Assembly: GCA_001939145.1 (NCBI GenBank)
Contig: LSRX01000425.1
Coordinates: 257,102 to 321,101 of the forward strand
Direction of reading: 5' to 3'
DNA: 64,000 nt
From: Symbiodinium microadriaticum
Taxonomy: Eukaryota; Sar; Dinophyceae; Suessiales; Symbiodiniaceae
Part shown: one piece after another, positions 10,869 through 22,490 of the stretch
Numbering within the stretch: position 1 is the first letter of the stretch
Layout of the letters: each line of letters begins with the position of its first letter
Translations under genes and position numbers: made by a program
Notes under the pieces: model-generated
The model's database searches: none
Told to the model about the DNA's origin: nothing
The model's input: only the letters and a program-made list of their open reading frames with translations

Positions 10869-12682
10869 CTAAGCCTTCTTTGCCCAGTCGAAGCTGGCCG
10901 CCTGCACGGAGGACTCGCCGGTGTAGCCCAGCTTCTCCTTCCAGCCCGGGTAGATCTGGTCGGCGTCCTTCTGGAAGGTGAGGAAGGCACCCTTGATCTC
11001 CTCGTGGGTCTTGGCGAACTCGATGACGCCATCGCTCAGGCTGATGTTGCCGTACTGTCCGGCCTTCCAGGCCTTCCAAGCCTCCTCACCCTGGCGGCAG
11101 GAGATGGCACCAGGCTTGGGTCCATCCTTGTGGCCGAAGGAGCCACCACCGGCGGTCAGAATCACGTTGGAGTGGCCCAGGTTCTCGAAGAAGGCTGGCA
11201 GGCGCAGGGCGTTCATGCCGCCGGAGATGATGGGGGTGGTCTGCTTCATGCCCTCCCACTCCTGGTGATAGTAGGGGCCATCGGCCTCATCGTCCTGCAG
11301 CATGAAAGCGATGTTCTTGTCGGAGGCGTCGCCCTCCATCTTGCCGAAGCTCATGGTGCCGGTGTGGATGCCGGACGCACCGATAACTCGGGAGATCTTC
11401 GTGTGCACGAAGGCGGTGTAGCCGCGCTGGGTCTGGGGGCTGGTCACGGATCCGTGTCCGGCTCGGTGGTAGTGCAAGAACTGCTTGGGGAAGTTGCGGC
11501 GGGCGCAGGTCACGGCGGTGCCTCCTGCGACGTATCCATCCACCAAGAAGGCGCAGTTCTCGGACAAAGGTCCGAACTGGGACATGCAGTACTTGCCGCG
11601 GGCGATCATCTCGTTTGGATCATCCGCGGTGATGTTGGCCGAGAACAGCTTGCCAACGCCGGTCTCCTTGATGCAGGCCCTCATGGCCTTCACGACCTCC
11701 GGGATGACCTCGTTCATCTGGCAGAACACCTGGTTGCCCTGCGGCTCATCCTGGGCGGCAAGCAGGCTCTTCAACAACCCGTTTCCTTGCTCCCTTTACA
11801 TGGAATTTACCGACAATATACTATGCTACTGGTAACATCAGGGTTGAATGAAAGCCTTAGTTGAAGCACAGTCTAGCATCGTTCTTGATGAAGTCACCGC
11901 CCTGCCAGAAGGCATAGCAGGCCTCGCCGAAAGGCTTGGGCTGCAGGCCGAGCTTGGGCTTGATGATGGTTCCAACCACGAGACCACCGTTGCTGGTGCC
12001 CTTGCCCAGGATGCGCCACATGTCCTCCACGTTCACGGCGGGCCCATCATACAGGCGCAGGAAGTTCGGGGGAAGGTAGAAGTCGTAGATCTTGCCGTAC
12101 TCGACATCGCCCATACCTGCATCATGTCGCATGTGCCCGTCTCTCAAATCATACCACGCGTGCCTCCGACTCCTACCTACAACAACATGGTAACTAGCGC
12201 AACGACTCAGCTCGCGACCCTGGTTGTTGCCGATGGACAGGGTCAGGAATGAGCACATCATGCCGCGGCCATCGATGATGTTGCGGTCGAAGAGCAGATT
12301 GGGGTAGGCGATTTTCATCTCCTCGCTATCAGGGTCGATGTAGTACACCAGGGCATCCACGGACTTCGTGAAGTCGTCGGTGGTGCACACGTTCACGTTG
12401 GTGCCCGTGGAGGACTCGGCGGCGAAGTGGGCGGCGGTGGCCAGGTAGTCGTAGCCTGCCTTCGGCTTCATGATGTATGCCACCAACACATGCTTGCCGT
12501 TCCTCGCAGATACATGAACGCACACCTAGCCTACACACACACATGCACATCGAACTGCAGGATCTTTTGTGAACAAAGTTCAAGCCTAGCACAGTCGACT
12601 CCGACTCCGACTTGCAGCTAGGTCGCTTGATCAGGGTGGCCTCGTCCAGGGAGAGGTCCGCATATCGGCTGGACTGGTCCAG
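10869..12682 (-). CDS. rbcL: RuBisCO unit 6 (last, with stop codon)
   Basis: Exon 1 12,627-12,682, exon 2 12,219-12,502, exon 3 11,881-12,116, terminal exon 10,869-11,750 ending FDWAKKA then TAG. There is no linker after it, so this is the real C-terminus of the polyprotein. Intron 1 12,503-12,626 is the 124-bp GC-donor form. Intron 2 (12,117-12,218) has lost its in-frame stop here, so retention would still leave an open frame, adding 34 residues. One private change in exon 2 gives GRGMMCSF instead of GRAMMCSF. Confidence 0.9.
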
Positions 12683-15600
12683 GGCCTTGCGCGAGATGCT
12701 GCTCTGCTTCTTGGCAGGGGCCACGCTGGCGCCGACGAAGGCCGCGGCCGACGCCTTCTTTGCCCAGTCGAAGCTGGCCGCCTGCACGGAGGACTCACCG
12801 GTGTAACCGAGCTTCTCCTTCCAGCCCGGGTAGATCTGGTCGGCGTCCTTCTGGAAGGTGAGGAAGGCACCCTTGATCTCCTCGTGGGTCTTGGCGAACT
12901 CGATGACGCCATCGCTCAGGCTGATGTTGCCGTACTGTCCGGCCTTCCAGGCCTTCCAAGCCTCCTCGCCCTGGCGGCAGGAGATGGCACCAGGCTTGGG
13001 TCCATCCTTGTGGCCGAAGGAGCCACCACCGGCGGTCAGGATCACGTTGGAGTGGCCCAGGTTCTCGAAGAAGGCCGGCAGGCGCAGGGCGTTCATGCCG
13101 CCGGAGATGATGGGGGTGGTCTGCTTCATGCCCTCCCACTCCTGGTGGTAGTAGGGGCCATCGGCCTCATCGTCCTGCAGCATGAAAGCGATGTTCTTGT
13201 CGGAGGCATCGCCCTCCATCTTGCCGAAGCTCATGGTGCCGGTGTGGATGCCGGACGCACCGATAACTCGGGAGATCTTCGTGTGCACGAAGGCGGTGTA
13301 GCCGCGCTGGGTCTGGGGGCTGGTCACGGATCCGTGTCCGGCTCGGTGGTAGTGCAAGAACTGCTTGGGGAAGTTGCGGCGGGCGCAGGTCACGGCGGTG
13401 CCTCCTGCGACGTATCCATCCACCAAGAAGGCGCAGTTCTCGGACAGAGGTCCGAACTGGGACATGCAGTACTTGCCGCGGGCGATCATCTCGTTCGGAT
13501 CATCCGCAGTGATGTTGGCCGAGAACAGCTTGCCAACACCGGTCTCCTTGATGCAGGCCCTCATGGCCTTCACGACCTCCGGGATGACCTCGTTCATCTG
13601 GCAGAACACCTGGTTGCCCTGCGGCTCATCCTGGGCGGCAAGCAGGCTCTTCAACAACCCGTTTCCTTGCTCCCTTTACATGGAATTTACCGACAATATA
13701 CTATGCTACTGGTAACATCAGGGTTGAATGAAAGCCTTAGTTGAAGCACAGTCTAGCATCGTTCTTGATGAAGTCACCGCCCTGCCAGAAGGCATAGCAG
13801 GCCTCGCCGAAAGGCTTGGGCTGCAGGCCGAGCTTGGGCTTGATGATGGTTCCAACCACGAGACCACCGTTGCTGGTGCCCTTGCCCAGGATGCGCCACA
13901 TGTCCTCCACGTTCACGGCGGGCCCATCATACAGGCGCAGGAAGGCCGGGGGAAGGTAGAAGTCGTAGATCTTGCCGTACTCGACATCGCCCATACCTGC
14001 ATCATGTCGCATGTGCCCGTCTCTCAAATCATACCACGCGTGCCTCCGACTCCTGCCTACAACAACATGTTAGCTGGCACAACGACTCAGCTCGCGACCC
14101 TGGTTGTTGCCGATGGACAGGGTCAGGAAGGAGCACATCATGGCGCGGCCATCGATGATGTTGCGGTCGAAGAGCAGATTGGGGTAGGCGATCTTCATCT
14201 CCTCGCTATCAGGGTCGATGTAGTACACCAGGGCATCCACGGACTTCGTGAAGTCGTCGGTGGTGCACACGTTCACGTTGGTGCCCGTGGAGGACTCGGC
14301 GGCGAAGTGGGCGGCGGTGGCCAGGTAGTCGTAGCCTGCCTTCGGCTTCATGATGTATGCCACAAGCACGTGCTTGCCGTTCCTTGCACGAACACGCAAC
14401 TACACAGATGCACACATGCGCATATCCAACCTTCGGGCATTTGTTTCGGCCCCGCATGCTTCAAGCTTGCACGACTTGCAGGCTAGTCTCTTGATCAAGG
14501 TGGCCTCGTCCAGGGAGAGGTCCGCATATCGGCTGGACTGGTCCAGGGCCTTGCGCGAGACGCTGCTCTGCTTCTTGGCAGGGGCCACGCTGGCGCCGAC
14601 GAAGGCCGCGGCCGACGCCTTCTTTGCCCAGTCGAAGCTGGCAGCCTGCACGGAGGACTCGCCGGTGTAGCCGAGCTTCTCCTTCCAGCCCGGGTAGATC
14701 TGGTCGGCGTCCTTCTGGAAGGTGAGGAAGGCACCCTTGATCTCCTCGTGGGTCTTGGCGAACTCGATGACGCCATCGCTCAGGCTGATGTTGCCGTACT
14801 GTCCGGCCTTCCAGGCCTTCCAGGCCTCCTCACCCTGGCGGCAGGAGATGGCACCCGGCTTGGGTCCATCCTTGTGGCCGAAGGAGCCACCACCGGCGGT
14901 CAGGATCACGTTGGAGTGGCCCAGGTTCTCGAAGAAGGCCGGCAGGCGCAGGGCGTTCATGCCGCCGGAGATGATGGGGGTGGTCTGCTTCATGCCCTCC
15001 CACTCCTGGTGGTAGTAGGGGCCATCGGCCTCATCGTCCTGCAGCATGAAAGCGATGTTCTTGTCGGAGGCATCGCCCTCCATCTTGCCGAAGCTCATGG
15101 TGCCGGTGTGGATGCCGGACGCACCGATAACTCGGGAGATCTTCGTGTGCACGAAGGCGGTGTAGCCGCGCTGGGTCTGGGGGCTGGTCACGGATCCGTG
15201 TCCGGCTCGGTGGTAGTGCAAGAACTGCTTGGGGAAGTTGCGGCGGGCGCAGGTCACGGCGGTGCCTCCTGCGACGTATCCATCCACCAAGAAGGCGCAG
15301 TTCTCGGACAGAGGTCCGAACTGGGACATGCAGTACTTGCCGCGGGCGATCATCTCGTTCGGATCATCCGCGGTGATGTTGGCCGAGAACAGCTTGCCAA
15401 CACCGGTCTCCTTGATGCAGGCCCTCATGGCCTTCACGACCTCCGGGATGACCTCGTTCATCTGGCAGAACACCTGGTTGCCCTGCGGCTCATCCTGGGC
15501 GGCAAGCAGGCTCTTCAACAACCCGTTTCCTTGCTCCCTTTACATGGAATTTACCGACAATATACTATGCTAATGGTAACATCAGGGTTGAATGAAAGCC

Positions 15601-18600
15601 TTAGTTGAAGCACAGTCTAGCATCGTTCTTGATGAAGTCACCGCCCTGCCAGAAGGCATAGCAGGCCTCGCCGAAAGGCTTGGGCTGCAGGCCGAGCTTG
15701 GGCTTGATGATGGTTCCAACCACGAGACCACCGTTGCTGGTGCCCTTGCCCAGGATGCGCCACATGTCCTCCACATTCACGGCGGGCCCATCATACAGGC
15801 GCAGGAAGGCCGGGGGAAGGTAGAAGTCGTAGATCTTGCCGTACTCGACATCGCCCATACCTGCATCATGTCGCATGTGCCCGTCTCTCAAATCATACCA
15901 CGCGTGCCTCCGACTCCTACCTACAACAACATGTTAGCTGGCACAACGACTCAGCTCGCGACCCTGGTTGTTGCCGATGGACAGGGTCAGGAAGGAGCAC
16001 ATCATGGCGCGGCCATCGATGATGTTGCGGTCGAAGAGCAGATTGGGGTAGGCGATTTTCATCTCCTCGCTATCAGGGTCGATGTAGTACACCAGGGCAT
16101 CCACGGACTTCGTGAAGTCGTCGGTGGTGCACACGTTCACGTTGGTGCCCGTGGAGGACTCGGCGGCGAAGTGGGCGGCGGTGGCCAGGTAGTCGTAGCC
16201 TGCCTTCGGCTTCATGATGTACGCAACAAGCACGTGCTTGCCGTTCCTTGCACGAACACGCAACTACACAGATGCACACATGCGCATATCCAACCTTCGG
16301 GCATTTGTTTCGGCCCCGCATGCTTCAAGCTTGCACGACTTGCAGGCTAGTCTCTTGATCAAGGTGGCCTCGTCCAGGGAGAGGTCCGCATATCGGCTGG
16401 ACTGGTCCAGGGCCTTGCGCGAGACGCTGCTCTGCTTCTTGGCAGGGGCCACGCTGGCGCCGACGAAGGCCGCGGCCGACGCCTTCTTTGCCCAGTCGAA
16501 GCTGGCAGCCTGCACGGAGGACTCGCCGGTGTAGCCGAGCTTCTCCTTCCAGCCCGGGTAGATCTGGTCGGCGTCCTTCTGGAAGGTGAGGAAGGCACCC
16601 TTGATCTCCTCGTGGGTCTTGGCGAACTCGATGACGCCATCGCTCAGGCTGATGTTGCCGTACTGTCCGGCCTTCCAGGCCTTCCAGGCCTCCTCACCCT
16701 GGCGGCAGGAGATGGCACCCGGCTTGGGTCCATCCTTGTGGCCGAAGGAGCCACCACCGGCGGTCAGGATCACGTTGGAGTGGCCCAGGTTCTCGAAGAA
16801 GGCCGGCAGGCGCAGGGCGTTCATGCCGCCGGAGATGATGGGGGTGGTCTGCTTCATGCCCTCCCACTCCTGGTGGTAGTAGGGGCCATCGGCCTCATCG
16901 TCCTGCAGCATGAAAGCGATGTTCTTGTCGGAGGCATCGCCCTCCATCTTGCCGAAGCTCATGGTGCCGGTGTGGATGCCGGACGCACCGATAACTCGGG
17001 AGATCTTCGTGTGCACGAAGGCGGTGTAGCCGCGCTGGGTCTGGGGGCTGGTCACGGATCCGTGTCCGGCTCGGTGGTAGTGCAAGAACTGCTTGGGGAA
17101 GTTGCGGCGGGCGCAGGTCACGGCGGTGCCTCCTGCGACGTATCCATCCACCAAGAAGGCGCAGTTCTCGGACAGAGGTCCGAACTGGGACATGCAGTAC
17201 TTGCCGCGGGCGATCATCTCGTTCGGATCATCCGCAGTGATGTTGGCCGAGAACAGCTTGCCAACACCGGTCTCCTTGATGCAGGCCCTCATGGCCTTCA
17301 CGACCTCCGGGATGACCTCGTTCATCTGGCAGAACACCTGGTTGCCCTGCGGCTCATCCTGGGCGGCAAGCAGGCTCTTCAACAACCCGTTTCCTTGCTC
17401 CCTTTACATGGAATTTACCGACAATATACTATGCTACTGGTAACATCAGGGTTGAATGAAAGCCTTAGTTGAAGCACAGTCTAGCATCGTTCTTGATGAA
17501 GTCACCGCCCTGCCAGAAGGCATAGCAGGCCTCGCCGAAAGGCTTGGGCTGCAGGCCGAGCTTGGGCTTGATGATGGTTCCAACCACGAGACCACCGTTG
17601 CTGGTGCCCTTGCCCAGGATGCGCCACATGTCCTCCACGTTCACGGCGGGCCCATCATACAGGCGCAGGAAGTTCGGGGGAAGGTAGAAGTCGTAGATCT
17701 TGCCGTACTCGACATCGCCCATACCTGCATCATGTCGCATGTGCCCGTCTCTCAAATCATACCACGCGTGCCTCCGACTCCTACCTACAACAACATGTTA
17801 GCTGGCACAACGACTCAGCTCGCGACCCTGGTTGTTGCCGATGGACAGGGTCAGGAAGGAGCACATCATGGCGCGGCCATCGATGATGTTGCGGTCGAAG
17901 AGCAGATTGGGGTAGGCGATTTTCATCTCCTCGCTATCAGGGTCGATGTAGTACACCAGGGCATCCACGGACTTCGTGAAGTCGTCGGTGGTGCACACGT
18001 TCACGTTGGTGCCCGTGGAGGACTCGGCGGCGAAGTGGGCGGCGGTGGCCAGGTAGTCGTAGCCTGCCTTCGGCTTCATGATGTACGCAACAAGCACGTG
18101 CTTGCCGTTCCTTGCACGAACACGCAACTACACAGATGCACACATGCGCATATCCAACCTTCGGGCTTTTGGTTCGGCCCCGCATGCTTCAAGCTTGCAC
18201 GACTTGCAGGCTAGTCTCTTGATCAAGGTGGCCTCGTCCAGGGACAGGTCCGCATATCGGCTGGACTGGTCCAGGGCCTTGCGCGAGACGCTGCTCTGCT
18301 TCTTGGCAGGGGCCACGCTGGCGCCGACGAAGGCCGCGGCCGATGCCTTCTTTGCCCAGTCGAAGCTGGCAGCCTGCACGGAGGACTCGCCGGTGTAGCC
18401 GAGCTTCTCCTTCCAGCCCGGGTAGATCTGGTCGGCGTCCTTCTGGAAGGTGAGGAAGGCACCCTTGATCTCCTCGTGGGTCTTGGCGAACTCGATGACG
18501 CCATCGCTCAGGCTGATGTTGCCGTACTGTCCGGCCTTCCAGGCCTTCCAAGCCTCCTCGCCCTGGCGGCAGGAGATGGCACCAGGCTTGGGTCCATCCT

Positions 18601-21600
18601 TGTGGCCGAAGGAGCCACCACCGGCGGTCAGGATCACGTTGGAGTGGCCCAGGTTCTCGAAGAAGGCTGGCAGGCGCAGGGCGTTCATGCCGCCGGAGAT
18701 GATGGGGGTGGTCTGCTTCATGCCCTCCCACTCCTGGTGATAGTAGGGGCCATCGGCCTCATCGTCCTGCAGCATGAAAGCGATGTTCTTGTCGGAGGCG
18801 TCGCCCTCCATCTTGCCGAAGCTCATGGTGCCGGTGTGGATGCCGGACGCACCGATAACTCGGGAGATCTTCGTGTGCACGAAGGCGGTGTAGCCGCGCT
18901 GGGTCTGGGGGCTGGTCACGGATCCGTGTCCGGCTCGGTGGTAGTGCAAGAACTGCTTGGGGAAGTTGCGGCGGGCGCAGGTCACGGCGGTGCCTCCTGC
19001 GACGTATCCATCCACCAAGAAGGCGCAGTTCTCGGACAGAGGTCCGAACTGGGACATGCAGTACTTGCCGCGGGCGATCATCTCGTTCGGATCATCCGCA
19101 GTGATGTTGGCCGAGAACAGCTTGCCGACACCGGTCTCCTTGATGCAGGCCCTCATGGCCTTCACGACCTCCGGGATGACCTCGTTCATCTGGCAGAACA
19201 CCTGGTTGCCCTGCGGCTCATCCTGGGCGGCAAGCAGGCTCTTCAACAACCCGTTTCCTTGCTCCCTTTACATGGAATTTACCGACAATATACTATGCTA
19301 CTGGTAACATCAGGGTTGAATGAAAGCCTTAGTTGAAGCACAGTCTAGCATCGTTCTTGATGAAGTCACCGCCCTGCCAGAAGGCATAGCAGGCCTCGCC
19401 GAAAGGCTTGGGCTGCAGGCCGAGCTTGGGCTTGATGATGGTTCCAACCACGAGACCACCGTTGCTGGTGCCCTTGCCCAGGATGCGCCACATGTCCTCC
19501 ACGTTCACGGCGGGCCCATCATACAGGCGCAGGAAGTTCGGGGGAAGGTAGAAGTCGTAGATCTTGCCGTACTCGACATCGCCCATACCTGCATCATGTC
19601 GCATGTGCCCGTCTCTCAAATCATACCACGCGTGCCTCCGACTCCTACCTACAACAACATGTTAGCTGGCACAACGACTCAGCTCGCGACCCTGGTTGTT
19701 GCCGATGGACAGGGTCAGGAAGGAGCACATCATGGCGCGGCCATCGATGATGTTGCGGTCGAAGAGCAGATTGGGGTAGGCGATTTTCATCTCCTCGCTA
19801 TCAGGGTCGATGTAGTACACCAGGGCATCCACGGACTTCGTGAAGTCGTCGGTGGTGCACACGTTCACGTTGGTGCCCGTGGAGGACTCGGCGGCGAAGT
19901 GGGCGGCGGTGGCCAGGTAGTCGTAGCCTGCCTTCGGCTTCATGATGTATGCCACCAACACATGCTTGCCGTTCCTCGCAGATACATGAACGCACACCTA
20001 GCCTACACACACACACGCACATCGAACTGCAGGATCTTTTGTGCACAAAGTTCAAGCCTAGCACAGTCGACTCCGACTCCGACTTGCAGCTAGGTCGCTT
20101 GATCAGGGTGGCCTCGTCCAGGGAGAGGTCCGCATATCGGCTGGACTGGTCCAGGGCCTTGCGCGAGATGCTGCTCTGCTTCTTGGCAGGGGCCACGCTG
20201 GCGCCGACGAAGGCCGCGGCCGACGCCTTCTTTGCCCAGTCGAAGCTGGCCGCCTGCACGGAGGACTCACCGGTGTAACCGAGCTTCTCCTTCCAGCCCG
20301 GGTAGATCTGGTCGGCGTCCTTCTGGAAGGTGAGGAAGGCACCCTTGATCTCCTCGTGGGTCTTGGCGAACTCGATGACGCCATCGCTCAGGCTGATGTT
20401 GCCGTACTGTCCGGCCTTCCAGGCCTTCCAAGCCTCCTCGCCCTGGCGGCAGGAGATGGCACCAGGCTTGGGTCCATCCTTGTGGCCGAAGGAGCCACCA
20501 CCGGCGGTCAGGATCACGTTGGAGTGGCCCAGGTTCTCGAAGAAGGCTGGCAGGCGCAGGGCGTTCATGCCGCCGGAGATGATGGGGGTGGTCTGCTTCA
20601 TGCCCTCCCACTCCTGGTGATAGTAGGGGCCATCGGCCTCATCGTCCTGCAGCATGAAAGCGATGTTCTTGTCGGAGGCGTCGCCCTCCATCTTGCCGAA
20701 GCTCATGGTGCCGGTGTGGATGCCGGACGCACCGATAACTCGGGAGATCTTCGTGTGCACGAAGGCGGTGTAGCCGCGCTGGGTCTGGGGGCTGGTCACG
20801 GATCCGTGTCCGGCTCGGTGGTAGTGCAAGAACTGCTTGGGGAAGTTGCGGCGGGCGCAGGTCACGGCGGTGCCTCCTGCGACGTATCCATCCACCAAGA
20901 AGGCGCAGTTCTCGGACAGAGGTCCGAACTGGGACATGCAGTACTTGCCGCGGGCGATCATCTCGTTCGGATCATCCGCAGTGATGTTGGCCGAGAACAG
21001 CTTGCCGACACCGGTCTCCTTGATGCAGGCCCTCATGGCCTTCACGACCTCCGGGATGACCTCGTTCATCTGGCAGAACACCTGGTTGCCCTGCGGCTCA
21101 TCCTGGGCGGCAAGCAGGCTCTTCAACAACCCGTTTCCTTGCTCCCTTTACATGGAATTTACCGACAATATACTATGCTACTGGTAACATCAGGGTTGAA
21201 TGAAAGCCTTAGTTGAAGCACAGTCTAGCATCGTTCTTGATGAAGTCACCGCCCTGCCAGAAGGCATAGCAGGCCTCGCCGAAAGGCTTGGGCTGCAGGC
21301 CGAGCTTGGGCTTGATGATGGTTCCAACCACGAGACCACCGTTGCTGGTGCCCTTGCCCAGGATGCGCCACATGTCCTCCACATTCACGGCGGGCCCATC
21401 ATACAGGCGCAGGAAGGCCGGGGGAAGGTAGAAGTCGTAGATCTTGCCGTACTCGACATCGCCCATACCTGCATCATGTCGCATGTGCCCGTCTCTCAAA
21501 TCATACCACGCGTGCCTCCGACTCCTACCTACAACAACATGTTAGCTGGCACAACGACTCAGCTCGCGACCCTGGTTGTTGCCGATGGACAGGGTCAGGA

Positions 21601-21854
21601 AGGAGCACATCATGGCGCGGCCATCGATGATGTTGCGGTCGAAGAGCAGATTGGGGTAGGCGATTTTCATCTCCTCGCTATCAGGGTCGATGTAGTACAC
21701 CAGGGCATCCACGGACTTCGTGAAGTCGTCGGTGGTGCACACGTTCACGTTGGTGCCCGTGGAGGACTCGGCGGCGAAGTGGGCGGCGGTGGCCAGGTAG
21801 TCGTAGCCTGCCTTCGGCTTCATGATGTATGCCACCAACACATGCTTGCCGTTC
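10869..21854 (-). CDS. rbcL: Form II RuBisCO polyprotein array, six tandem units, 5'-incomplete
   Basis: RuBisCO fixes CO2 onto ribulose 1,5-bisphosphate in the plastid. Six copies follow head to tail; five repeats of 1,880, 1,864, 1,864, 1,864 and 1,880 bp are measured between equivalent points. Each full unit is 485 residues plus a 23-residue linker ([18 protein letters not shown][V/I]SRKA), 508 codons in all, spread over exons of 1,004 (previous unit's end + linker + exon 1), 284 and 236 bp. No stop separates units; the stop TAG (10,869-10,871) occurs only after the last. Form II hallmarks are intact: [16 protein letters not shown] metal site (intron between N and D), [15 protein letters not shown]-type loop 6 (SFGKMEG) and GGGSFGH. 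No transit peptide or start codon is present because the 5' end is cut at 21,890. Known in Symbiodinium as a nuclear multicopy polyprotein. Confidence 0.9.
12752..14546 (-). CDS. rbcL: RuBisCO unit 5
   Basis: Exon 1 14,491-14,546, exon 2 14,099-14,382, exon 3 13,761-13,996, exon 4 12,752-13,630; linker to unit 6 at 12,683-12,751 (ISRKA). Intron 1 14,383-14,490 (108 bp, GA donor), intron 2 13,997-14,098 (102 bp, GT donor), intron 3 13,631-13,760 (130 bp, GA donor). Exon 3 has PPAFLRL. Confidence 0.9.
14616..16410 (-). CDS. rbcL: RuBisCO unit 4
   Basis: Exon 1 16,355-16,410, exon 2 15,963-16,246, exon 3 15,625-15,860, exon 4 14,616-15,494; linker 14,547-14,615 (VSRKA). Intron 1 16,247-16,354, 108 bp, GA donor. 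Exon 3 has PPAFLRL. Intron 3 (15,495-15,624) carries a private substitution (CTAATGG instead of CTACTGG near 15,570). Confidence 0.9.
16480..18274 (-). CDS. rbcL: RuBisCO unit 3
   Basis: Exon 1 18,219-18,274, exon 2 17,827-18,110, exon 3 17,489-17,724, exon 4 16,480-17,358; linker 16,411-16,479 (VSRKA). Intron 1 is the 108-bp form (18,111-18,218) with a GA donor (GAGACTAGCC). Exon 3 has PPNFLRL although its intron 1 is the short type, so it mixes features of the other units. Confidence 0.9.
18344..20154 (-). CDS. rbcL: RuBisCO unit 2
   Basis: Exon 1 20,099-20,154 (shared exon with unit 1 end), exon 2 19,691-19,974, exon 3 19,353-19,588, exon 4 18,344-19,222; linker to unit 3 at 18,275-18,343 (VSRKA type). 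Intron 1 is the 124-bp form 19,975-20,098 with a GC donor (GCGACCTAGC) and AG acceptor. Exon 3 has PPNFLRL. The frame is open throughout. Confidence 0.9.
20224..21854 (-). CDS. rbcL: RuBisCO unit 1 (5'-most, exon 1 missing)
   Basis: Exon 2 21,571-21,854, exon 3 21,233-21,468, exon 4 from 21,102 down to 20,224, then linker 20,155-20,223 (ISRKA type). Introns: 2 at 21,469-21,570 and 3 at 21,103-21,232. Intron 1 is cut off at 21,890, where a (TAC)n tail of a LINE begins, and no exon 1 ([11 protein letters not shown]...) is found upstream before the next RuBisCO remnant. Exon 3 carries the PPAFLRL variant. The remaining coding sequence is intact. Confidence 0.85.
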
Positions 21855-21887
21855 CTCGCAGATACATGAACGCACACCTAGCCTACA

Positions 21888-21890
<3 letters not shown>
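21855..21890 (-). other. Truncated RuBisCO intron 1
   Basis: 36 bp identical to the 3' end of the long-type intron 1 of units 2 and 6, then abruptly replaced by (TAC)n. It marks the point where the array is interrupted. Confidence 0.85.

Positions 21891-21932
<42 letters not shown>
21891..21932. repeat. (TAC)n microsatellite, LINE tail inside RuBisCO intron 1
   Basis: About 14 TAC triplets at the junction of RuBisCO intron 1 and the 3' end of LINE-A. On the minus strand it is a (GTA)n tail, as at the start of the window. Confidence 0.85.
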
Positions 21933-21934
<2 letters not shown>

Positions 21935-21989
21935 CGACAACTACCGCCACAGCCACAGCTACAGCTACACCTACTGCATCCTACTGCTA

Positions 21990-22490
21990 CTGCCACTGCC
22001 ACTGCTGTGCAACGCTTGATCCGGACAGCCGACCTCGGGGATATATACAGTTGCCTGTTTGCCACGGCACACGGCTCGATGCATCCCCAAGGATGCGGAG
22101 TCTTCTTTCCGAACCGCCGAGCGGACAAAGCTCAGGCGTTGCAAGACCATCCTGTCCTGAGCCCCGCCGTAAACAGGCCAGCCCAAGCGGGAAGCCAAGA
22201 AATCTTCTGGTTTCTGAAGTCGATGCTCCCGAAATCGGTGGCAGTGGTCAATCCCCTTCAATATCGCCTTGAACAGCATCGTAAGCACCCACGGAATAGG
22301 AACCAACGCTCAGCACAGTACCGTGCTCTGCCCCGCGGAGATGATGATGCCCTTTATAAGGGCCGAGCTGAGTGTGCCGCACGTGTTTGCCCAAAATTGT
22401 CGCAGGAAAGAACTTAAAGAAACCGAGGCCTCCCATAATGCAACAAGACGGCCAGGGCGTCCAATTTGGAAGCCATAGGGCCCTCATCCA
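21990..22490 (-). pseudogene. LINE-A reverse transcriptase remnant
   Basis: Frames 22,487-22,248 and 22,306-21,971 match the RT remnant at 300-947 (LAVLLHYG, KHVRHTQLGPYKG against QVRHTLLGPYIDANG, and the downstream RLGWPVYGGAQDRMVLQRLSF). The catalytic FVDD box is absent. It is a short, broken 3' RT portion. Confidence 0.65.

Noticed and set aside
11004-21216. A 286-residue plus-strand open frame repeated in every RuBisCO unit
   Set aside because: It is exactly antisense to exon 4, and its conservation follows from that of the RuBisCO coding strand; no domain of its own.
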